From Calendula officinalis (taxonomy: Eukaryota > Streptophyta > Magnoliopsida > Asterales > Asteraceae), in assembly GCA_963853835.1 (NCBI GenBank), contig OY970835.1, positions 34,422,047 through 34,486,046 of the forward strand: a stretch of DNA of 64,000 bases, given 5' to 3'. Position 1 is the stretch's first letter. Each line of letters opens with the position of its first letter. The notes beneath the pieces were generated by a model that did no database searches, was not told the DNA's origin, and worked only from the letters and a program-made list of their open reading frames with translations. A program made the translations under genes and the position numbers. Positions 1 through 10,030 of this stretch are shown here, piece after piece.

Positions 1-2153
1 CACTCTAAAGCTTTCAGAGTGTATATCATCTCAACCAAGATGATTGTAGAATCCATTCATGTCACATTCGATGAAGATCAGAATGAGCATTCTACCTCAG
101 CAAGTGAAGACATAAGTGGCATAGATATTCTATGCAATCCAGAACACTCCATTGCTGAACAGCCTAAGTTTCATCCACACTTTATTCCTAATAAGTTTAA
201 TGAAACTGATCAAGTTCAAACTCAGTATCACTCAAATGAGACTAATACTGAGGTTCCCATTTCAGAGGACCTTCATACTGAGTTTCCAACTAATGATCTG
301 AACCACTCTATTTATGAAGAAGGTGAAACATCCAACACTTCACAAGAATCCACATCAACTCTGCAAAATGAAGATGAACAGCAACCTGCACTGTCTAATA
401 CTGATCAGAATTCCACTCAGTATCAGACAGACAACACACCAAATCAACAAGATATTGTTGATCCTATTTCAAATGCTCCCTTAGGAAACAATTTGAGGGA
501 ACACAGAGACCATCCACACTCAAACATTATTGGTCCTATTGAAGAAGGTGTCCAAACAAGAAGAAAATTAGAATTTCCAACCCAAGCAACTGCAAACTTT
601 TGTTTCTTCTCAAGTTTCCTATCTACCATTGAACCAAAGAAAGCTGATGAAGCTTTATTAGATGAAGATTGGGTAGAGGCTATGCAAGAAGAGCTCACAG
701 AGTTTGAAAGAAACAAAGTTTGGAACTTAGTACCACCTCCTTCTGGCAAAACTATTATTGGTACTAAGTGGGTGTTCAGAAACAAGATGGACAAGGATGG
801 TGTTGTCATCAGAAACAAAGCAAGGTTAGTTGCTCAAGGTTACAGGCAAGAAGAAGGCATTGACTATGATGAAACTTTTGCACCAGTTGCAAGAATTGAA
901 GCTATTAGGTTGTATCTTGCATATGCAGCCTTTAAGAATTTCAAAGTTTATCAGATGGATGTCAAAAGTGCTTTTCTAAATGGAAAACTACAAGAAGAAG
1001 TTTATGTTAAACAACCTCCAGGTTTTGTTGATCCCAAATTTCCTCATTATGTTTTCAAGCTTGATAAAGCTCTATATGGGCTCAAACAAGCTCCAAGAGC
1101 CTGGTATGACACCTTGTCTGAGTACCTTATTGAAAATAAGTTTACAAGAGGTAAAATTGATAAAACTTTATTTTCAAAAAGGAAAGGTTCTGACATCTTA
1201 CTCATTCAGATATATGTAGATGATATTATCTTTGGTTCCACTGACAAGTCAATGTGTGACTGGTTTGCTAAGATAATGTCAACTCAGTATCAGATGAGTA
1301 TGATGGGAGAACTTACTTACTTTCTTGGTTTACAAGTTGAACAAAAGCCTGATGGCACTTTTATAAATCAAAGTAAGTATGTGCATGACATGTTAAAGAA
1401 ATACAAATTTGAAAATTTATCTTCCATGCACACTCCTATGGGTACTCAGGATAAGATAAGTAAGGATGAAACTGGTAAACCAGTATGTCAATCCACATAC
1501 CGAGGTATGATTGGTTCCTTACTTTACTTAACTGCTAGTAGGCCTGATATCATGTTTGCCACATGTTTGTGTGCTCGGTATCAGGCTGATCCTAAAGAAT
1601 CACACATGAAAGCAGTTAAGCGCATCTTTAGATATCTTACAGGTACTCCTAACCTGGGTCTTTGGTATCCCAAAGACTCAAACTTTGACCTTGAAGGGTA
1701 CACAGATGCAGATTTTGCAGGTTGTAGATTGGACAGAAAGAGCACAAGTGGAGGATGTCAATTCCTAGGTGGCAGACTAGTTGGCTGGTCATCCAAGAAA
1801 CAAAATTCGGTAGCAACTTCCACAGCAGAAGCAGAATATGTTGCTGCAGGAAGTTGTTGTGCTCAATTATTATGGATGCAGTATCAACTCTTAGACTATG
1901 GTTCAACTTTCATAAGACTCCTATTCATTGTGATAACAAGAGTGCTATTGCTATCACAGAGAACCCAGTCTATCACTCCAAAACCAAGCACATTGATATC
2001 AGACACCACTTTATTCGAGATAATGTGGAAAAGGGTAAGGTTGAAGTAGATTATGTACCAACAAATGAACAATTGGCTGATGTATTTACTAAACCTCTTC
2101 CTGAGGAAAGGTTTATGTATTTACTAGGGCAATTAGGTATGTTGAATCCTTAA
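1..2153 (+). pseudogene. pol: copia pol, C-terminal part (integrase tail, RT, RNase H), one frameshift
   Basis: The frame is open from base 1 to 2049. It holds the integrase tail and a low-complexity hinge (to about 600), the reverse transcriptase (about 640-1400) with the substrate-binding stretch DVKSAFLNGKLQEE and the catalytic YVDDI motif near 1213, and RNase H with YTDADFAG near 1699 and STAEAEYVAA near 1820. Near 1908-1911, in a short T run, the reading frame is lost; the family-typical continuation (CDNKSAIAITENPV, DVFTKPLPEERF) goes on in another frame to the stop at 2151-2153. One single-base deletion explains the break, so this is a recently inactivated or mis-sequenced copy. RT copies the element RNA into cDNA and RNase H removes the template. 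Confidence 0.9.
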
Positions 2154-2491
2154 TCTTTATTAAATTTCTTTAAAACTGAGCGCTCAGTATCACTCCTGTT
2201 GATACTGACCACTCAGTATCACTAGTCTGTTATCATCAAAATTTAAAATTTTTTATTTTTTATTAATTTCAAGAGTAAATTAATTGTTTTTATATTTTTT
2301 AAAATTTTTTTAAATTAATTTTTTTTTACTCGGTATTGGGGTATGACGGCTCTTACACCGAGCTTAATCCTCATACTGCTCAAACGGTAACCTTTCTTAA
2401 TAAGAAAGTTACCGTTGGCAGAGGATAAGGCAGTCAAATCAGCCGTTTTTACTTCCCAATACCTTAATTATCTTTCAAATCTCCTATAAAT
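2154..2491 (+). promoter_or_regulatory. spacer upstream of the post-pol gene; internal promoter region
   Basis: No ORF. It begins with three copies of a CTCAGTATCA/GATACTGA word (2183-2230), passes an AT-rich stretch, then a large imperfect hairpin (2345-2449), and ends in CTCCTATAAAT (2481-2491). Removing the inserted element joins it to AACCG at 9909, giving a TATA box about 120 bp before the ATG at 10031. The layout (motif cluster, palindrome, TATA, leader, ATG) looks like a promoter inside the retrotransposon. That function is inferred. Confidence 0.55.
2345..2449. repeat. large imperfect palindrome upstream of the internal TATA box
   Basis: The innermost arms are AACGGTAACCTTTCTTA and TAAGAAAGTTACCGTT (2383-2416), one bulge in 16 bp. 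Outside these, GCTTAATCCTC pairs with GAGGATAAGGC, and the outer ends ACGGCT and AGCCGT pair again. The whole can fold as one long hairpin in DNA or RNA. Confidence 0.75.
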
Positions 2492-3154
2492 TGTTGGAAT
2501 ATGCTTCACGCGTATAACATATAGTTATATGGCTAGTTGTTTGTGAGCCTAAAGGGTCACACACTTAAACACTAAACACCATTATATAATTAGTGTAATT
2601 AGTGTAATTACATTAATTATTAATATATAAAAGCTTCATGCTTGTATATAATAAGTTTAATATTAATTGTTAATATTGAAACTTTATTATGAGCAAACTA
2701 GAAGAAACAAATAATAAGGGACTAGAGTGAAAATAGAAGTATGGTTTATGGAAATCTTTAATGGGTCTTTATGGCACAATTATGTGTGATGAATGAGTCC
2801 ATAAACACTCCCTTGACCCCTCTCTTGGACGTGCACCATAACACACACAAGAAGGTGTTTTTGTTTTCTTTCTTTTGCTCTAAAAAATCTAGGACTAGCA
2901 TCCATTACATTGGTGTTCTTGCAAGTGTTGTGTGGACTTGCTTTAGAGGTATTCCCCATTGGAATCCTTGGTTTCGGTTGCTCACAATATCCATCCGAAT
3001 TCATCATTGATCAAAGGCAACTAGGGTATGATTCTTATACCATTCTCTTTGATTTTCTTATAGTTTAATTATATGATTGATATCAAGATCCGTTCATGGT
3101 GATTAAATCTTTCCGCTGCGTTTTGGATCTTGTTTTAACCGAAAATCACCATTA
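2492..3154 (+). repeat. 5' LTR of the nested copia element
   Basis: It starts TGTTGGAATATG and matches 9241-9903 with a constant offset of 6749 and no indel; I saw no base difference by eye. It contains short AT-rich tandem runs (GTGTAATTA twice near 2594) and a TATATAAAAG box near 2624. A 79-residue ORF inside each LTR translates identically in both copies and is not a gene. Confidence 0.93.
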
Positions 3155-5109
3155 GTGGTATCACGAGTCATTATATTAATCATATAATTAGCTAGATTTT
3201 GTGAAAAGTGGCAAAAATCAATCGTTTTTGTGTTTTTAAAATTCCGATCGGACAAAAACAAAAACCCTACGGGTTTTTTATTTTAATATTCGGATTTTTA
3301 TAAAAATGTGGGTTAAAATATGGTATTTTTGGAACCCTATTGTCACTTGTTACAAAATCATATCAAAAAATTAATCTTGTTATTGTTTTTTTGATTATTT
3401 GGCTTGGAATTTAATTTTTAATTCCATTTTGTTGATATGGCAAAACATGTATTTTTGCCATATCCCAAGCCAAAGCCTTGTCAATTGTTGCTTGTTTGTG
3501 CAAACCGATGAAAGCCTAGACCGTTTGTGAATGAATGTGGTTGATGTTTGGTTGTTTGGTTGTTTTGGGAAAAGCCTTGTTTTTTGGCTTAATTGTTGTA
3601 ATTTGTTTCATTTTTTTTTCTTTTTTTTTGGTGCCATTTTTGGGGCAATTTTTAATGTAAAAGTAATAGAATAGATTGTACTTATTTTATCTTTTTATTG
3701 TAAATTGTTGACAAAAAATATTGAAGACTAATGAAGAAAACAACAAATTTCCGTCACAAAAGCGAGGGCTGTACGAAAACAGGTTTTCCAGAGGCATACG
3801 GACTCCGTTTTGGGCGATTCAAAAGCCTAAAATGCTTGCAAAGTCGTGGGCTACAACTTTCCAGAAGGCCGGGAAGACCAACGACGACTCCTTCAGTGAC
3901 TTTTCGGGCTTCAAAGTCTGCTGGAATTTTCTGGCAGATTACACTTTTTCACAATTTTGGGTTCTACTTGCTCAAGAATGTCTTGGAGCAAGTGGGAGCC
4001 CATTGGGTTTATGTAGGCCCGTTTGGGTTCATGTTGGCCCGTCCCCTAGTTTGACCCTTCGGTCCGTCGTGATGACTCACGTGACCGAACCTAGGATTTC
4101 ATCGGTCGAGGTTTGCACAAAATTTGTTGCATGTTTTATTTATGTTTGTGGTTGTTTTCTTTTCCTATTAGATACAAGTAAATAAAACAATTAAAAACGG
4201 TTTTTTGACACAAACATTAAAACATCCAAACATTTAATCATCGATAATTACTAGTTAATCATTGATGATTAAACCTTTAATCTAAAATTGTTTTGAGATT
4301 AAACTAAGTTTAAATATGATTTGAAACTTAAAATAATAGTTAATCATTGATGATTAAACCTTTAATCTAAAATTGTTTTGAGATTAAACTAAGTTTAAAT
4401 ACGATTTGAAACTTAAACCTTAATAATCGTTAAATGTTTTTACCTTTTATTAAACGACTTATGAAGTGATATGAATGAAGTACATGATTCATTCATATCT
4501 TAATAAAATTTTATTAATTAAAATTTAACATACCTAAAATTTAAGTCACGCCGTCCAATCGGTTGTAAATCACTTGCTTCTATTTTTGAATTCACGTGAG
4601 ACGTGGTTTGAATCTAGATCCGAGGTCATTATTCTCTACGCGTGAGACCTAGAGCTATTTTGACATGATTTCACATTGGATGACTTAATCAAGTTAACGG
4701 TGAGACCTTGACTCGAGGCGACGATGCGACAAACATGCCACTTGACCCTAGATGCTTGTTCACTAGGTGCCATGAAGTCCCATACCTCTAAGAGTTGCAC
4801 TTGTAATGCAATTGTTGATCGTCACCTACCTATTGGATCTATCACCTCTAGCAGATCAACTGATGCGGTGATAGAAGCTCAATGGGATCTTAGCTTTTAA
4901 TTAAAATTAATTGGGTAGTTAATTGATTAAAAGAAATTATTATTGAAAATACTATTTTTTGAACTTTGGTTGTTATACAGATAACAACAACATCAAAACC
5001 TAAGTATCTCCACTCAAAAATCAGTTCTTGAAAACTGAAACTGACTAATATCAACTTTATCTTCTGATATCGAATTCTAAGGATTGTCCTTAGAGATGAG
5101 AAAGTTGAT
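3155..5109 (+). other. leader of the nested copia element, no gene
   Basis: This is the stretch between the primer-binding site and the gag remnant. It is T-rich to about 3720, then mixed sequence without a protein I recognise; a 154-codon frame at 3721-4185 looks accidental. It includes a tandem duplication of 85 bp (4253-4337 and 4338-4422) that differs at only a few positions, and several short inverted words around 4240-4350. Confidence 0.6.
4253..4422. repeat. tandem duplication, 2 x 85 bp
   Basis: Each unit begins AGTTAATCATTGATGATTAA and ends in ATTTGAAACTTAAA. The units differ at single positions (for example AAATATGATT against AAATACGATT), so the duplication is not brand new. Confidence 0.85.
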
Positions 5110-5760
5110 ATACCTATAAGAGGCCTTACCTGAGGCACCTCCTGTCAGTGATTCTGCTGCTGTTCGTCAAGCCTTTACCGAAACGTTTAACGAACACCAA
5201 GAAGTTGCTACTCATATGCTGGTGAGCATGAACCCCGAGATTCGAAAGTACTTCGAGGAACTCACAGCATATGACATGATAAGCGAGTTGAAAATAATAT
5301 TTCAACAAAAGGCAGAACTTGAACTGTTCAAAACAGTTAAAGCATTCCATGCTTGCAATCAGGAGGACGGCCAATCAGTTAGCACTTACATCTTGAATAT
5401 GCAATGCTATCTTGATCCAATGGAACGTCTTGGTTACCCCTTACCACAAGTTCTTGGAATGAGCTTGATTCTTACCTCACTATCCAAGGACTATGACCAG
5501 TTTGAAAAGTGTTTTAAAAGTACATAGCATGGGGAAGACAATCGTTGAACATGCTATGGTAAAACTGGTTGAGCAAGGGTTACCCAATACTTTTCTTGCA
5601 ATTAGGGAAGGTAAACCGCAAGCACAAGGCAAGAGTCTAGGTAAGGGTAAGCTAGTTTACTTTTCCAAACCTACGATTCCCCCACCTGCTAAAAAGGAGC
5701 ACCCTGCAAAGGATATTTCTTGCCATCATTGCGGTGAAACTGGCCATTGAAGGAGGAATT
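5110..5760 (+). pseudogene. gag: copia gag remnant (capsid and zinc knuckle)
   Basis: The capsid part is readable from about 5120 (family-typical words: FNEHQEVATHML, KAFHACNQEDGQSVSTYIL, ILTSLSKDYDQF). A frameshift near 5510-5525 is followed by the basic linker and the start of a CCHC zinc knuckle, CHHCGETGH, near 5720, which meets a stop (TGA) where tryptophan is expected. In an intact element this protein forms the virus-like particle and binds element RNA. Confidence 0.85.
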
Positions 5761-8400
5761 GTCCTGCCTACGTGGCAGAGTTGATGAAGGACAAATGTGT
5801 TCTAGTTAGCACATTAGGTATCTTCATTATAGAACTCCATACTTTTCGTGATAAATCTTGAGTGTATGACACTAGTTGTGGAACTCACATTTACACAAAT
5901 GTGCAAGATTGAATGTGAAGTAGAAAGCTAAATGAATGGAAGCTGTGATCTTATCCTTCCTAATGCGTTAATTATTGTTTTGAACAATTATCAATTATGC
6001 ATTGTTTAGCTTTATCGTTTGTTGAATAATGGATTATGATATTTTGTTTTATGAAAAATAACATTTTTTATAACTATTCATTGTAATAGTATGTTTGAAA
6101 TTAATATGCATGATCCTAATTCAAACGATAGTTCTATATACAAATGTAGCACTCAAGAATCCAAATTGGTTTGGATTCTACTTACCTAGATCATCGTCAT
6201 CTTTTCCACATAAACAAGAAACGCATTTTGATACTAAAACTCGACGGGCTTCTTTACAAATGATTATGAATCATTTAAAATGCCTCTCTTGTATATTATG
6301 GAAAGATAACAAGAAAGCTTTTCTCCCAAGTTGGCGAAAGAGCTACAAATCTACTTGGACTCATACATACTGATGTATGTGGCCCTTTTAGAACTAAGAC
6401 TAGGGAAGGTGCCACCTACTTTCACTGATGATATCATTCGATGTGGTTATGTTTACTTGATTAAACATCAACATGGAAGCTTTAATGATATCAGTCGCTA
6501 TGGTTATGTTTACTTGATTAGACATAAACATGAAATCTTTGAAACGTTCAAAGCTTTCTAAAGTAAAAGTAGAAAATCAACTTAGCAAGACAACAAAGGC
6601 TTTCAGTCCTGATTACGGATGAAAGTACATGAGTCAAGAGTTTCTGGATCATCCCTCACATCGTGAGATTGTCTCACAATTCACTCTTTCATACACTCCA
6701 CAAGATAATGGTGCGTCTGGAAAGAGATATCGGACCCTGTATGACATGGTGCGATCTATGATGAGTCCTACTACTCTTACACTATCCTTTTGAGGGGCAT
6801 GCACTGAAGTCTGCTGCTCGAATACTTGATATGGTTCCGACCAAAAGGTTAAAAAGACACCATATGAGATATGGCGTGGGAAAGTCCCTAATTTGTCTTA
6901 CTTGAGGATCTGGGGTTGTGAGGATCTCGTGGAACGAGACATGCCGAACAAACTTGATCCCATATCTATCAAGTATATCTTCGATTACTATTTTACTTCC
7001 CAACTGAGAACAAATGGTTGTTACTCGGTATGCTGAGTTTCTTGAGAACAGTCTCATTTCACAAAGCAAGTGGGAGCACTATAGACTTTGACAAGATTCA
7101 AAGTGAAGATACACAACCTTCTGGTAACACTAGCAAATATCATTCTGAGGCTGGACATATAGATGTTGGACCACAGGATGATGTTGTTCCCATTCATAGA
7201 TCCGCAAGGACACTTCATGCACCTGAACGATATAGATTTATGTCGATGTTGAGGAGCAAGTTTAGAGGATCATTATGAACCCCCTAACTATCAAGTTGCA
7301 TTATCGAATTTTGAATTCGAAAAATGACTTGAAGCTATGAATGCGAAAATAAAATCCATGAGGGACAATCAAGTTTTGAACTTAGTTGATCTTTCTCAAA
7401 ACAGTAAGACTGTTGACATGGATGAAAATATACACACCTATAAATCTCTCATAGTAGCAAAAGGTTACACTCAATCCTACTGGATTGACAATGATGAAAC
7501 CTTCTCGCCTGTTACTAAAGACATTAGGATTCTTATAGCCAAAGTAGTGTACTATGACTATGAAATTTGGTTGATGATGAAATCAAAACGTTTGTTTCAC
7601 CTAAAACCCAAACTGAGTATGTGTATATATGAAAGCTAGTGGGAGCGTTGTCGTTTCTCAAGTCATACATGTTGATGACATGTCACTCATGTGAAACAAT
7701 ATACCATGCTACAAGATGAAAATCCTGGCTTGAAAAATGTTTCGACATGATGGATTGTAGGGACACGACATACATACTTGAAGTAAAGATCTATAATGAT
7801 AGATCAAAGCGGTTAATTGGTTTAAGTCAAAGTGCTTACATTGACAAAATTCTAAATGGTTTAGAGTGGTACTCCCAAACGAGGAAGTCCTCGTATGCCA
7901 CACAATGTAAACTTGAGTGAGACTCAAGGACCTTCCACACCTGATGTGGTGAAGCGGATGAATGTAATCCCCTATGAATCGGCTATTGCATTCATCATGT
8001 ACGCTGTAAGGAGCACTAGGCCAAATGTAACGTCCTTAGGGGACCTTACTAGAAAATACCAACAGAATTCATGAGAGGTCACTGGATTGCTGTTAAGAAC
8101 ACATTGAAGTATTTTAAAGTACTGGAGATATGTTTCTTGGTCATGGTGGAGATACTGAACTGAAACTAAGTATACTTGCTATACTTATGTTGGTTTTGAA
8201 ATAGGGCGTGATGACGATAGATCCTATTTACGAAGGTTCACTACATTCGAATGATTTATCGAGATATGTGAAATTCGTACACTTAAAGTTCAAACAGATA
8301 ACTAACTAGCTGACGCTTTATCGAACTCAATGTCTTGTACCAAACATCTTGAATATGAATGGAACATTGGACTTCGACAAGCTAGTAGTTTCATGTAAAT
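5761..8400 (+). pseudogene. pol: copia pol remnant, multiply broken and internally deleted
   Basis: Colinear scraps of one pol can be followed through all three frames: the integrase with GYVYLIRHKHEIFETFKAF (6500-6560) and SPTTL and TPYEIWRGK-like words (6760-6900); the hinge with RSARTLHAPERY (7200-7235); RT fragments near 7340-7560 (MNAKIKSMRDNQVL, YTQSYWIDNDETFSPV); and tail fragments near 7960-8200 (FIMYAVRSTRPN, FLGHGGDTEL in shifted frames). Protease and much of RT/RNase H are missing or unreadable. At 6430-6530 a stretch of about 60 bp is tandemly duplicated, repeating GGTTATGTTTACTTGATTA. The element must have moved with proteins supplied by others, or decayed after insertion. Confidence 0.8.
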
Positions 8401-9240
8401 CTGTTTTAGTATTTGGATAATGGAACTGTGAGCATTTTATATTGGAATAAATTGATATATTTGATATGATCGTTTTTATATGAATATCTACTGTGTTCTA
8501 TATTTGCATGTTTATATCCTTGAATATTTACTGTGTTTTATATTCTAAATTGTCCATTGTCATATTGATAATATGGGAATATTATTAAGACAAATCTGAG
8601 GGCATTGATGACATTATCTTAGTATGACTAAGGATGATGAAATCAAACTCACATGTTGTTCATATTGATGCACAATTGGACTGACCCAACCTATGAGAAA
8701 TCACTTCCTGGATTTATGTCACAAGTGAATCTCACAAAGGCTTTGTCACTTATCCTCTGACTTGAGATGCAAGTTGGTTTGTGTATGTATAGGGGCAAAC
8801 TTTGATATGGTTAAACACTGACCTGAATAAGGCTGCTATAACAACCATTATCGGGTTTGTCATTAAGCATATGACAGACACGTGCAGTCAACAAAGAATT
8901 TGTTCCTCCACGCATGTGGATTAGATACTACTGGGCCCCTCGATGATTTGAATAGATGTATGTGTGGCCACACCCAAAAGGTAATCAAGATGAATCTTGA
9001 TTGGTTTTGGTAATCTACTTCAATGTATAGATCGAGAAACAGAATCGTTGAAATTTTAGATTGACATTTATCCTTGTCTAAAATTCAACATAGTATCAGT
9101 AACAAAAGGATAACTGCTCGAAAACTTTGAACAAAGATTTTATGAAACTCCTCATGTACTTCTAGGGGCATTGGCGGGTTGCTAGACTCTAACCTTTGCT
9201 TGTATAACTACTTGATGTTATCACGTGCGCAAGTGGGAGC
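8401..9240 (+). other. 3' untranslated part of the nested copia element
   Basis: No ORF and no recognisable protein. It is AT-rich with direct repeats such as ACTGTGTT(C/T)TATATT (8489 and 8530). It ends in the purine tract just before the 3' LTR. Confidence 0.6.
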
Positions 9241-9903
9241 TGTTGGAATATGCTTCACGCGTATAACATATAGTTATATGGCTAGTTGTTTGTGAGCCTA
9301 AAGGGTCACACACTTAAACACTAAACACCATTATATAATTAGTGTAATTAGTGTAATTACATTAATTATTAATATATAAAAGCTTCATGCTTGTATATAA
9401 TAAGTTTAATATTAATTGTTAATATTGAAACTTTATTATGAGCAAACTAGAAGAAACAAATAATAAGGGACTAGAGTGAAAATAGAAGTATGGTTTATGG
9501 AAATCTTTAATGGGTCTTTATGGCACAATTATGTGTGATGAATGAGTCCATAAACACTCCCTTGACCCCTCTCTTGGACGTGCACCATAACACACACAAG
9601 AAGGTGTTTTTGTTTTCTTTCTTTTGCTCTAAAAAATCTAGGACTAGCATCCATTACATTGGTGTTCTTGCAAGTGTTGTGTGGACTTGCTTTAGAGGTA
9701 TTCCCCATTGGAATCCTTGGTTTCGGTTGCTCACAATATCCATCCGAATTCATCATTGATCAAAGGCAACTAGGGTATGATTCTTATACCATTCTCTTTG
9801 ATTTTCTTATAGTTTAATTATATGATTGATATCAAGATCCGTTCATGGTGATTAAATCTTTCCGCTGCGTTTTGGATCTTGTTTTAACCGAAAATCACCA
9901 TTA
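9241..9903 (+). repeat. 3' LTR of the nested copia element
   Basis: Direct copy of 2492-3154, followed by the target duplication TAAAT (9904-9908). Confidence 0.93.
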
Positions 9904-9909
9904 TAAATA
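9902..9909 (+). promoter_or_regulatory. TATA box of the post-pol gene, duplicated by the insertion
   Basis: TATAAATA reads across the LTR end and the target duplication. The original site (CTATAAATAACCG once the insert is removed) was itself a TATA box, so the target duplication has rebuilt it on the right. It lies about 120 bp before the ATG at 10031, with a pyrimidine-rich leader between (9940-10000). Promoter use is inferred. Confidence 0.5.
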
Positions 9910-10030
9910 ACCGTTTATTTTTACTTCAAATTTTTTAACTGTTATTTCTTTCTTTCATTTTCAATTCTCTCTGCGATTAACGATTTCACTTTCTCTTAGC
10001 AAGCAAAACATTTTCAAATCACAATCACAG

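Larger units (their letters stand above)
2492..9903 (+). mobile_element. degenerate Ty1/copia element with apparently identical LTRs, nested in the SIRE-like element
   Basis: Two 663-bp direct repeats (2492-3154 and 9241-9903) enclose gag and pol remnants. The target duplication TAAAT lies at 2487-2491 and 9904-9908. After the 5' LTR comes TGGTATCACGAG (3156 on), a diverged initiator-Met primer-binding site; before the 3' LTR is the purine tract AAGTGGGAGC (9231-9240). The termini are TGTTGG at the 5' end and either CACCA or CACCATTA at the 3' end, because two alignments of the duplication are possible. The interior has many stops and frameshifts, so the element encodes no usable protein. Confidence 0.93.

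Noticed and set aside
2771..3010. 79-codon ORF, repeated identically at 9520-9759
   Set aside because: Both lie inside the two LTRs; identity reflects LTR identity, not a conserved gene.
3721..4185. 154-codon ORF in the leader of the nested copia element
   Set aside because: No recognisable protein, composition like its surroundings, overlapping frame open as well; accidental.
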